A stretch of 64,000 nucleotides of DNA from Archaeoglobus sp. JdFR-27 (GTDB taxonomy: Archaea > Halobacteriota > Archaeoglobi > Archaeoglobales > Archaeoglobaceae). Under the pieces are notes generated by a model, which saw nothing but the letters and a program-made list of their open reading frames with translations, was not told the DNA's origin and ran no database searches. Position numbers and translations under genes: made by a program. Shown piece by piece: positions 34,954-42,251 of this stretch. Position 1 is the first letter of the stretch. Each line of letters begins with the position of its first letter. The stretch lies in NCBI GenBank assembly GCA_002011235.1, contig MTMO01000055.1:1-64000 (forward strand). Reading direction: 5' to 3'.

Positions 34954-34991
34954 TTTGATGAGTCAGGAGTCAAAGATTTGATGAGTCAGGA
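34954..34991. repeat. Direct repeat of a 15-mer upstream of the rps8e promoter
   Basis: TTTGATGAGTCAGGA occurs at 34954-34968 and again, exactly, at 34977-34991, so start-to-start spacing is 23 bases (about two helical turns). It lies just upstream of the predicted rps8e TATA box and between two minus-strand genes. It may be a regulator-binding site or a simple duplication. Confidence 0.6.
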
Positions 34992-35018
34992 TTGTTTTTC
35001 TAATTTAACATGATCGAA

Positions 35019-35747
35019 CTAAACTACCCCAGCTTCTTCAAGCAGCTTTTCATTTTCCAGAATTTCAAGTCCACCGTCAGCCTTTATTTTCTTGTCGATT
35101 CCTAAAAGAACAATCCTTTCTGCAATTCTCGGAACTATCTCAAGTTCATGAGTTGCTGTTATAATCGTCGACTTGCTTTTCTCTATTATCCCTAGAATCT
35201 TTCTCCTGGTTTTCCCATCAACATTAGCAGTGGGCTCATCGAGGAAAAGAATTCTGGGCTCAAGCATTATCGAGCAAACTATAGATATTTTTTTCTTCTC
35301 ACCACCACTCAGCCTGAAAGGTGGCTTCTCTAAAATCCCCTCAATCTCGAATTTTTTTGCAAATTTTTCGGCAATTTCAATCGCTTCGTCGAAAGGGATG
35401 CCTAACTGGGCGGGAGTATAAAGCAACTCTTCCTTAACTGTTGGATTGAACAGGAAATCATCAGGGTTTTGAAACACCACACCGATATTTCTCCTCAAAA
35501 ATTCAACATTTTTTTTGTTAGGTTTATATCCTAAAATCTCTACATCGCCGGTTGAGGGGGAGATAAGGCCGGATAAGAGCATTATAAGGGTTGACTTCCC
35601 GCTACCATTTGGGCCTAGTAGTACGACTCTCTCTCCATCTTCAATTTGCAAACTAATCTTCTCGATGCCAACCGTTCCATCGGGATATGTGTATGAGATA
35701 TCCTTAGCTACTATCGCTTTCAGACGTGAACCTCCCAGATAAACCAC
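35019..35747 (-). CDS. cbiO: Energy-coupling factor ABC transporter ATPase (cobalt/nickel)
   Basis: A 242-residue ABC ATPase with Walker A GPNGSGKST, Q-loop VVFQNPDDFLF, signature LSGGEKKK and Walker B ILFLDEPTA followed by the H-loop ATHELE. Last gene of cbiM-cbiN-cbiQ-cbiO; it powers uptake of Co2+ or Ni2+. It overlaps cbiQ by 28 bases, so the GTG start at 35747 is uncertain and the protein may begin about 8 residues later near KAIVAKDISYTY. The Archaeoglobales need cobalt for corrinoids and nickel for CODH and hydrogenases; the metal cannot be told from this gene. Confidence 0.94.
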   Translation of the reverse strand: MVYLGGSRLKAIVAKDISYTYPDGTVGIEKISLQIEDGERVVLLGPNGSGKSTLIMLLSGLISPSTGDVEILGYKPNKKNVEFLRRNIGVVFQNPDDFLFNPTVKEELLYTPAQLGIPFDEAIEIAEKFAKKFEIEGILEKPPFRLSGGEKKKISIVCSIMLEPRILFLDEPTANVDGKTRRKILGIIEKSKSTIITATHELEIVPRIAERIVLLGIDKKIKADGGLEILENEKLLEEAGVV

Positions 35748-36511
35748 CAGACAAATCCAGAGACGAAGGTGATAAAAAATGCTTCGATGGGTCTGAACTT
35801 TAGTGGGAAGGTATATGGCTTATGCCTAAATCCTCCTCTAGAGAGCGAAGAGAGATAAACCCTCTCCGATCTTTCCAGAATCCTTATGAAGAGGACTCCA
35901 AGAGCATTGCCTCCATTTTTCCATACTTCAGAGAAGCTTAGTCTTTTCACTCTTCTACTTTCCCTAGCAAGGAGAATCCTGAGCATTTCTGAGAAGGTCA
36001 GAGTTATGTACCTATAGGTTAAAACCAAAACGGAGATAAATGATTCTGGAACCCTAAAGAACCTTAACGTTGAAATGATTTCAGAAAAAGGGGTTGTAAG
36101 GATTACCAAACTTAGAATGGAAACTGCGATGAAAACTCTCATCGAGAAGATCAACGCATAAATGAGTCCACTTTCAGAGAAGCCTATCCCCCACCCCTCA
36201 AAAAAGAATGCTTTTGGAAGTACAACGATAAAGGAAAAAAGAGGAAAAAGCCAAACCCGCGAAAGGAAGAGTTTAGGTTCAATTTTTGACGAAAGTATAA
36301 AGAAAGCAATCAGAAAAAACATGGGAGATAACTTGAGTGGATCAAATGTGGAGAGAGGAAGAATTAAAAGTACCAACATCCCCGGAATCTTAAACCTTGC
36401 ATCGAGTTTTTGGAGAAAACCATCTCTATATACAATCTTCTCAGTCGCGAAAAAATTATGGAAGAAGTTTGTTGCTTCCTTCAAGCTTTTGTCTATTAGA
36501 TCCATTTCCAC
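35720..36511 (-). CDS. cbiQ: Energy-coupling factor transporter transmembrane protein CbiQ
   Basis: A 263-residue T-component with five to six hydrophobic helices. The conserved coupling motifs are visible as LLARESRRVKRL and SERVYLSSLSRGGF (the A-R-G type motif that touches the ATPase). The N-terminal KLDARFKIPGMLVLLILPLS is typical of CbiQ. It lies between the cbiN-like gene (15 bases upstream) and cbiO (overlapping). Confidence 0.93.
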   Translation of the reverse strand: MEMDLIDKSLKEATNFFHNFFATEKIVYRDGFLQKLDARFKIPGMLVLLILPLSTFDPLKLSPMFFLIAFFILSSKIEPKLFLSRVWLFPLFSFIVVLPKAFFFEGWGIGFSESGLIYALIFSMRVFIAVSILSLVILTTPFSEIISTLRFFRVPESFISVLVLTYRYITLTFSEMLRILLARESRRVKRLSFSEVWKNGGNALGVLFIRILERSERVYLSSLSRGGFRHKPYTFPLKFRPIEAFFITFVSGFVWWFIWEVHV

Positions 36512-36526
36512 TCCCTTGTCTTTTTC

Positions 36527-36808
36527 TCATCCCCCATCTTTTGAGATTGCTTTTGCCACACCAAATGTTACCCCCATGGTTATCAGAGTTCCAATTACTG
36601 CAGAGATGAGAGTCCCAGAGAACATATCCAACCCAGGAACAGAATAATCAGGTAATATGCCTTCATAAATTGGATTTTCTTCTACACCAAGCCTTTCTGC
36701 AATGTTTTCAAGGGGTTCTGAATACCCTACAAGCTCGGCTGCGTATGCAAAGAGGGGTGAGAGGATTATTAGAACTCCAAGAACGAACCAGAATTTTCTC
36801 GAGAACAT
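36527..36808 (-). CDS. CbiN/PDGLE-domain subunit of the metal ECF transporter
   Basis: A 93-residue protein with an N-terminal signal-like helix (FWFVLGVLIILSPLFAYAAE), an external stretch with VEENPIYEGILPDYSVPGL (PDGLE-like), and a C-terminal helix (LISAVIGTLITMGVTFGVAKA). This two-helix layout matches CbiN or the PDGLE domain of nickel systems. It is four bases after cbiM. The PDGLE form occurs in both cobalt and nickel transporters, so the metal remains open. Confidence 0.85.
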   Translation of the reverse strand: MFSRKFWFVLGVLIILSPLFAYAAELVGYSEPLENIAERLGVEENPIYEGILPDYSVPGLDMFSGTLISAVIGTLITMGVTFGVAKAISKDGG

Positions 36809-36812
36809 ACTA

Positions 36813-37442
36813 TCACCCGGAAACCGTTTTTTGTAGTATGTCAGGCCTCGAAGAGGCTATATACCCAACAACTCCAGCCGTTACGAATCCTTCAACAATC
36901 CCAAGCAATCCATGCCAGATTCCCATTACCGGAACCGTCACAGCAATAGAGTAATCAAAGGAACTTGAAAGACCAATCTCCAATCCAGCGAAGATTGCTG
37001 CAAAGGTTATTCCAATCCAACCAGCGATCGCTGAGGCAAGAAAAATACCTCTTTTCTCTAACAACTTATATGTGTAGTACCCAACAAAGACGTTTACAAC
37101 TCCCATGTTCCATATGTTTGCCCCTAAGGCTGTTATTCCCCCATCAGCAAAGACAAGGGACTGTATAACAAGAACGGATGCCATAGCAATGCAGCCAGCA
37201 AATGGCCCAAGAATTATTCCAGCCAAGGCTCCACCAACAAAATGTGCTGAAGTTCCTCCTGGGATTGGCCAGTTAAGCATTTGGGCAGCGAAGATGGATG
37301 CAGCAACCATCCCAACAACAGGAGCTTTCTTATCATTCAGCTCTTTTCTTGCTTTAACAATAGAAATTACGACTACGATTCCAGTTAGGATATAAAATAT
37401 CAGTGCAATATCCAAGTCGAGGAACCCATCAGGTATGTGCAA
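36813..37442 (-). CDS. cbiM: Cobalt/nickel ECF transporter substrate-binding protein CbiM
   Basis: A 209-residue S-component beginning MHIPDGFLD, the invariant CbiM/NikM N terminus whose backbone and His2 bind the metal. The start codon is TTG at 37442, preceded by GGGGGTGGAAAC. Other family stretches are LNWPIPGGTSAHFVGGALA and GPFAGCIAMASVLVIQSLVFADGGITALGANIWNMG. Seven or so helices. First gene of the operon; direct repeats lie just upstream of its ribosome binding site. Confidence 0.95.
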   Translation of the reverse strand: MHIPDGFLDLDIALIFYILTGIVVVISIVKARKELNDKKAPVVGMVAASIFAAQMLNWPIPGGTSAHFVGGALAGIILGPFAGCIAMASVLVIQSLVFADGGITALGANIWNMGVVNVFVGYYTYKLLEKRGIFLASAIAGWIGITFAAIFAGLEIGLSSSFDYSIAVTVPVMGIWHGLLGIVEGFVTAGVVGYIASSRPDILQKTVSG

Positions 37443-37455
37443 GTTTCCACCCCCA

Positions 37456-37477
37456 TAACATCTTTCGTAACATCTTT
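37456..37477. promoter_or_regulatory. Direct repeat in the cbiM leader
   Basis: TAACATCTTT occurs at 37456-37465 and 37468-37477 (12-base period), directly upstream of the cbiM Shine-Dalgarno and downstream of a TATA-like TTTTATTAAC near 37495-37505. This position, at or just after the expected start of transcription, fits a metal-responsive repressor site. No regulator gene is adjacent. Confidence 0.4.
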
Positions 37478-37585
37478 ATGACTTTGAGTGATACTTGTTA
37501 ATAAAATTTTTCATTTACTGAATAAGTTTTTTGCTGAATAGTTGTCTTTTTTCCGAAATTACTGCCCACTTCAACAAACACATGT

Positions 37586-37723
37586 GTGAAACTTGATGAA
37601 AAAGTGATAAGGTGGACGATCAGAGAGAAGAAGGAGACACCAACAAATGAGATAGCGGAAATCGAGAATATACTCCAAGAATACACTTATGAAAGATACA
37701 CTATGAAAGGGAGCATTCTATAA
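37586..37723 (+). pseudogene. Fragment resembling the N-terminal helix-turn-helix of a transposase
   Basis: A 45-codon reading from a GTG gives VKLDEKVIRWTIREKKE, then TPTNEIAEIENILQEYTYERY and a stop. The pattern (V/D)KVIRWTIREK...TNEIAEI resembles the helix-turn-helix starts of archaeal integrase-core (IS481-like) transposases, but no catalytic part follows and no terminal inverted repeats are seen. It sits in the 37.4-38.5 kb decay zone. The ORF-track entry on the opposite strand (37498-37686) is its shadow. The family assignment is from pattern memory only. Confidence 0.4.
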
Positions 37724-37833
37724 GTTTATAGCATACTGACTGGTTCTATTACAATTGAGGGCCATATTTTCTCAATTTTCAAGCAATTTTCCCAAATTCA
37801 CATAAAAATCGATTTCAGCTAACTTCAGAGTTT

Positions 37834-38239
37834 TTATTCCGAGATTGCCTTAACCCCATTCTTTTCCAACAAAACAACCGTTTTACCATCGCCCTCGATC
37901 TGCCTACCCGAAAAAGAGCCATCGTAGATTTGCCCGCAACCGCAAGATGAGCTTCCCTATTTCATAATTACCTCTTTAACACCAAACAACTCCACCAGCT
38001 TCAAAACCTGTTGTGCTCCTCTTTCAAGATGGGCAGTAACATCTTTCCCGGAAATTGTGATTGCTCATCCTTCTCTTAGCTCTATAGACCCCCTATAGAT
38101 TGGTAAACCGCCAAGCTGCTCTGGACAAACAGGATCTGAGTTTATCTTTTGCCAGCTCGACAATCTTTTCATTAAGACTGCTTTTACCATCGTATCTGCA
38201 TTCTATTCCAAGCAAGCAAGCGCTACAAAACCTCGTAAT
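37834..38239 (-). pseudogene. Broken DUF523 family gene
   Basis: No ORF is listed, but the minus strand reads CSACLLGIECRYDGKSSLNE, then after one frameshift PVCPEQLGGLPIYRGSIELR, a TGA, then ISGKDVTAHLERGAQQVLKL, FGVKEVIMK, a TAG, GSSSCGCGQIYDGSFSGRQI and EGDGKTVVLLEKNGVKAISE with a stop at 37834. This is DUF523 from end to end: SACLLG, PVCPEQLGGLP, V-x-GKDVT, SPSCG-like and IYDGTF-like motifs in order. One frameshift and two in-frame stops show it is a pseudogene, with gene order and length otherwise intact, so the decay is rather recent. Confidence 0.8.
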
Positions 38240-38542
38240 CCAGATTTGAGCTCATTTGAGTTAAAATTTGCTAATTTTTGCTTAAGTTTATTCTCGGATA
38301 TTATCCATTGTGATCCCCTGATATAGAGGTAGTAAATTTAAAAATATAATAATTTGAATAATTTGAATAGAAAATAAATCCAAGATTAGAGACCAGAAGT
38401 GGAATTTTATTATTATTTTCGACGAGCCCAGTAAAGATGTGATCATTAAGATACTGGGAGTTTAAAAGAAAGTATGGGTTGAGAAATCCTATCTTACGGT
38501 CTTCATTTAGGAATAGGAAGATACAACCACGATTTTAGAAAT
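38240..38542. other. Gene-free stretch, remainder of the decay zone
   Basis: Between the DUF523 remnant and the gene ending at 38543 no intact gene is seen. A short plus-strand open frame (38367-38465) without a start codon reads KIRDQKWNFIIIFDEPSKDV, which looks protein-like, but is too short to assign. The rest is AT-rich. Confidence 0.4.
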
Positions 38543-39565
38543 TCAGAAATACCAAGTTTTCGGAAGTTTAAGCTTTCTAAGAGAGAGAAAACCACATCCA
38601 TCGAAGCCACCAATAAAAACAAGAAAATCCTCCAGAGCTCTTTTGTGTTCGATGTTACCATCCAACGGGGTTCTGATATTTTTAAGATCGCCTTCATTCA
38701 CAATTTTGTTCACTTCCCTGCCAAAGGTCCATATTAAATCGTCCAAAACGTCAGGAGGAATATTTGATGCTCTTGAAACCATCTCAAACACTTCTCTGGT
38801 TGCATTTCTAAGATATTCAACCTCTTTTTCATTCAGCTGCTCCTTTCTTGCAATTTTCCCTTGCAGTGCATATGCCTCAACAAGCCCAGTTCTCAGCGCT
38901 ACCTCCATCAGGATGTTATCAACCGGAAAGCTGAGATTTTCGATATCAGCAGGCTCAAAATAACCCTGTCTTCGCAAAATCTTGACCAGAAGATAGCTTT
39001 TCTTCGTCAACGGGTCTTTGTAAGCCTGAAATTTTCTCAGTTGCTGGAGAACCCCTATTTTATCCGATCTGAGAAGATATCCCTCCGAGGATTTCAGTAA
39101 ATTTCTGAGATCGCCTTCGTAGCTATCAATCAACCTTTTTGCACAGTCCCTTAAAAGCAACGCCCTCTCGGCAGGATCTTTAATTGTGACATCGCCTACA
39201 CTGAAAATCCTTGCTACGTCTTTTTCAGTAATTTTAATCATTTTCTTAGCGGTAAAAAGATCCGGCTCATTTTCTTGAGCCCTTCTCGCAAGGAAATACA
39301 TCAGATCAGAGCCGTGATAAAATTTTCCTCCAACAAAGGCTTCAAACCTCTTAGGCTCGGGATGGGTTCTATGGTCTATTGCAACGAGAAAGAATACGTA
39401 ATTTGAATAGATGAATTCATCATCTTCGGGAAATAGATCTGGTGAATCGAAGGAGATTGCTTTGTACCCCAATTTTTGGATGATTTTTCCCAACCGCTTT
39501 ACCCTATCCTCGTTTATTTCGATGTTTACTTTGTTTACTCTATTTACTCTGTTTATTCTAACCAT
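38543..39565 (-). CDS. Uncharacterised protein resembling the queuosine-salvage/HhH glycosylase-like family (Qng1-like)
   Basis: A 340-residue soluble protein. The ATG at 39565 is preceded by GGTGAT, so the track's GTG at 39574 is part of the ribosome binding site. The middle (FYHGSDLMYFLARRA, IFSVGDVTIKDPAERALLLRDCAKRLIDSYEG, LRKFQAYKDPLTKKSYLL) resembles the helical pattern of DUF2419/Qng1 queuosine nucleosidases, but similarity is moderate and no sure catalytic residues can be named. The C-terminal PPDVLDDLIWTFGREV also fits. The N terminus has a (R-I/V-N) repeat from a 9-bp tandem repeat. The last residues GCGFLSLRKLKLPKTWYF may be altered relative to relatives. Confidence 0.55.
   Translation of the reverse strand: MVRINRVNRVNKVNIEINEDRVKRLGKIIQKLGYKAISFDSPDLFPEDDEFIYSNYVFFLVAIDHRTHPEPKRFEAFVGGKFYHGSDLMYFLARRAQENEPDLFTAKKMIKITEKDVARIFSVGDVTIKDPAERALLLRDCAKRLIDSYEGDLRNLLKSSEGYLLRSDKIGVLQQLRKFQAYKDPLTKKSYLLVKILRRQGYFEPADIENLSFPVDNILMEVALRTGLVEAYALQGKIARKEQLNEKEVEYLRNATREVFEMVSRASNIPPDVLDDLIWTFGREVNKIVNEGDLKNIRTPLDGNIEHKRALEDFLVFIGGFDGCGFLSLRKLKLPKTWYF
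39525..39560. repeat. Four copies of a 9-bp tandem repeat in coding sequence
   Basis: TTTACTTTG, TTTACTCTA, TTTACTCTG and TTTATTCTA follow each other at 39525-39560. On the minus strand they encode RIN-RVN-RVN-KVN just after the start codon of the Qng1-like gene. The unit is a multiple of three and keeps the frame. Confidence 0.85.
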
Positions 39566-39648
39566 CCCAATCACCTTAAACCAAATTTTGTTGCTTAACT
39601 TTTTAAATTTAAGCCCTAAGCTAAAAGCAAAGGAGGGGTAAAACCAAG

Positions 39649-40677
39649 ATGAGGTTTGAAGAGAGAACCAAAATCGCCTTAAAACTCTCGTTACTCTCAG
39701 CGTTCATAGGAGAAGTCGTCAGCGGTTCATCACCTCCTTTGGAGATAATAAACCCTTTCACATTCCTTTTTATTTGGGCATTTTATGGAAGTGGCGTTCT
39801 TCTGGTTAGAGAACTTTGGGTAAAGTGGGGAAAGAGTTTTACAAGTCTAATGCTCCTTGGAGTGGCTTATGGAATTGCTGAGGAAGGTTTAGCTGTTAAA
39901 TCGTTTTTCGATCCCAATTGGATGGATCTTGGAAAATTAGCCGAGTATGGTAGATTTGCTGGAATGAACTTTGTTTGGGCCGTTTGGCTCTCAATCTTCC
40001 ATGCGGTTTTCAGCATCTCAATCCCGATCTTGCTGATCCAAATTTTGTATCCGGAATATCGTGATGAGGCTCTTCTATCTCCAAAATCATTGAAAAAGGT
40101 CTTTGGGATATTTCTGTTTGTTTCTCTCTTAATATTCGCATTTCTTAACCCATATTCTCCTCCTCCAATCCAGTACCTCCTAACACTCCTACTTTCAATC
40201 TATATCGTTAGGTTGGCATCCCGATTGAAGCCCTCTTGCTCCATCCCACCACCAAAGTTCGATTTTAAATCAAAGAACTTCCAATCGAGAAGGAATTTCC
40301 TCTACGGTTTATTATTCACATTTTCTATGTTCTTTCTTTTTTTCATAATTCCTGAAACTCCTGTTCCTCCAGCAATTCCATGTATTTTAGCAATTTACCT
40401 TTTCCTCAATCTTTACAGAAGATTAGAAAGAATAAATATAGAGTTCAATGCCAAACAGACATTCACCCTGATCTTGGGTCTACTCACCCCCTTTCTTCTC
40501 TTTTTTGATATTATACTCGAAATTAATGGTATTAGAGGAATGGCTGTTGTGGGAATTGCTACATTTATCATCCTGCTTACTACTTTAAAAAGGCTTAGCA
40601 GGTCTGAGTACAGTAGATCTGATAGTAATTCTGAAGATAGTAACTCTGAAAACAAGTCAACAAAAAGATTAGGTTAG
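39649..40677 (+). CDS. Polytopic membrane protein, unknown function (CPBP-like motifs)
   Basis: A 342-residue protein with about eight to nine hydrophobic helices. Helices three and four carry GVAYGIAEEGLAVKSFF and WAVWLSIFHAVFSISIP; the Glu-Glu pair in one helix and a His in a later one recall CPBP-type intramembrane proteases, but the usual EExxxR and second His are not clear, so this is only a resemblance. The C-terminal 25 residues are serine/asparagine/glutamate-rich low complexity (SEYSRSDSNSEDSNSENKS). Divergent from the Qng1-like gene. Confidence 0.65.
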   Translation: MRFEERTKIALKLSLLSAFIGEVVSGSSPPLEIINPFTFLFIWAFYGSGVLLVRELWVKWGKSFTSLMLLGVAYGIAEEGLAVKSFFDPNWMDLGKLAEYGRFAGMNFVWAVWLSIFHAVFSISIPILLIQILYPEYRDEALLSPKSLKKVFGIFLFVSLLIFAFLNPYSPPPIQYLLTLLLSIYIVRLASRLKPSCSIPPPKFDFKSKNFQSRRNFLYGLLFTFSMFFLFFIIPETPVPPAIPCILAIYLFLNLYRRLERINIEFNAKQTFTLILGLLTPFLLFFDIILEINGIRGMAVVGIATFIILLTTLKRLSRSEYSRSDSNSEDSNSENKSTKRLG

Positions 40678-40805
40678 AAATGAGAAATTTATAATAAGTC
40701 CAATAACTATTTTGAATTCATGGGAAAATAATTTAGGAATTTTTAAGAAACCAAAAGAAAACTTTTGACCAAAAGGAACTTATAATTTTAAAGCAAATAA
40801 CAAAT

Positions 40806-42251
40806 ATGGCCAGTGAGTATCTGGACTACCTTTTCGAGGATGTCATAGTCACCGAATCTAATGCCCCCAGATTCGTCCTCGATGGTGTAGAGGTAGACAT
40901 CTGGAATGGAGATCTTTCCCATTATCATTCTTTAAGTGTCGCTGATTATATTAGAGAAGGTCTTCTAAGATTTGAAAAAAAGGGGATCGATCCTTTTCCA
41001 GAAATAATTGGAAAGAAACCTGAGAAGGAAATGCTTAAAAATGCTCTTATGAGTGGTTCAAACATTCTTTTTAAAGGAATGAAAGGCTACGGGAAAACCA
41101 CTTTCTCAAAAAGCATAGCTAAGCTTCTACCTGAAAGGATTTTAGCCATTAAGGGCTGCAAGATAAATGATGACCCCACAAGGCCGGTTTGCTTTTCGTG
41201 CAAGAAGGCCGTTATGGAGGAAGAGAAAGTAGAGCTTACCTGGGTCGGCAGGAAATGGGTGAGGATTCTTGGCGATCCAATGATGACCACCAGGCAGCTG
41301 ATAGGTGGCCTTAGTATCCAAAAAATAAGAGAAGGTTATGATATCGATTCTCCAGAGGTTTTCACTCCTGGCAGAATACTGAAGGCTCACAGGGGTATTG
41401 CTTACGTTGACGAGCTTGGAGCGATTCCATCGGCAATGCAAACTCTTCTCCATGAATTGCTTGAAGAAAAGCAGATTACCACTCCTGAAGGCGATATAAT
41501 TCCGCTCAGAATAGATACGATTTTCATATCTTCCACAAATCCCGCAAACTATCGGGGAACTTCTGACATAAAGGAGCCGCTCCTTGACAGAATGGAAGAA
41601 ATATTTATTGGGCCGCCAGATACTCTTGAGGAGGAGATTTTGATCGGATTACGGAATATGAGGTTAAAGGAGGGGCCAGTCTTACCAGATTGGCACCTTA
41701 GAATCCTGGCAAGAACCGTAAGGCTTGCTAGAATGAATAATGGGGGCAAAGTTGCCAGCCGTATAGAGGTTGAGCCGTCTTGCAGGGCAACGATAAAGCT
41801 TTTCGATCATGTAAAAGCTTCAGCCATGAGAGCGGGGAGAGATGTTGTACTTTTCGCCGATTACGGGGAGAATTATGAGAATGTTAAACTTGGATTGAGA
41901 AGTAGGCTCGAACTTGACTATGAAGATGTGTCAAAGGATGAGGTTATTTCCGCCCTCGTAGAGGATGCGATAAATCGAACATCAATGGAGATCTATTCCC
42001 GCATTCCAAGGGATGATTTTGGGGAAATTATTGAAGAAATATCTAGTTTGGGTGTTATCGATATCGAGAGGGCCGAATTTTCAGACAAAACCTATCTATC
42101 ATCTTTCATTAACAACCTATGCTCATCTACACTAGAATTTAACTCTGCATTAGAGATTCTTCTCGAGGCCCTTAGAAGGTGTACTGGGGTAATTTCCAAA
42201 ATTGAGTGTGGAAAGTATGAATATGCTGGAAAGGGAGCCATCAAAGATTGA
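40806..42251 (+). CDS. AAA+ ATPase of the magnesium chelatase ChlI/BchI type
   Basis: A 481-residue AAA+ protein. Walker A is GMKGYGKTT near residue 97, Walker B GIAYVDELGAI, then FISSTNPANYRG (sensor 1) and a C-terminal lid. An insertion after Walker A, INDDPTRPVCFSCKKAV, contains a CxxC pair. The protein matches Mg-chelatase subunit I-like ATPases that work with VWA proteins; the next gene overlaps it and encodes one. No porphyrin genes or large chelatase subunit are near, so the pair is likely a MoxR-like remodelling system or cobaltochelatase-like, and metal insertion is not shown. TATA-like TTATAATTTTAAAG lies about 20-25 bases before the ATG. Confidence 0.85.
   Translation: MASEYLDYLFEDVIVTESNAPRFVLDGVEVDIWNGDLSHYHSLSVADYIREGLLRFEKKGIDPFPEIIGKKPEKEMLKNALMSGSNILFKGMKGYGKTTFSKSIAKLLPERILAIKGCKINDDPTRPVCFSCKKAVMEEEKVELTWVGRKWVRILGDPMMTTRQLIGGLSIQKIREGYDIDSPEVFTPGRILKAHRGIAYVDELGAIPSAMQTLLHELLEEKQITTPEGDIIPLRIDTIFISSTNPANYRGTSDIKEPLLDRMEEIFIGPPDTLEEEILIGLRNMRLKEGPVLPDWHLRILARTVRLARMNNGGKVASRIEVEPSCRATIKLFDHVKASAMRAGRDVVLFADYGENYENVKLGLRSRLELDYEDVSKDEVISALVEDAINRTSMEIYSRIPRDDFGEIIEEISSLGVIDIERAEFSDKTYLSSFINNLCSSTLEFNSALEILLEALRRCTGVISKIECGKYEYAGKGAIKD

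Noticed and set aside
34954-34991. Box C/D small RNA
   Set aside because: TGATGA is present twice, but no properly placed CTGA D boxes were found on the plus strand.
37498-37686. 62-residue minus-strand ORF
   Set aside because: Hydrophobic/Ser-rich shadow of the plus-strand frame beginning at 37586, which has protein-like composition.
38503-38697. 64-residue minus-strand ORF overlapping the 3' end of the Qng1-like gene
   Set aside because: Different frame inside a longer coding region, no ribosome binding site. It could reflect a shifted C terminus of that gene, but this is not supported enough.
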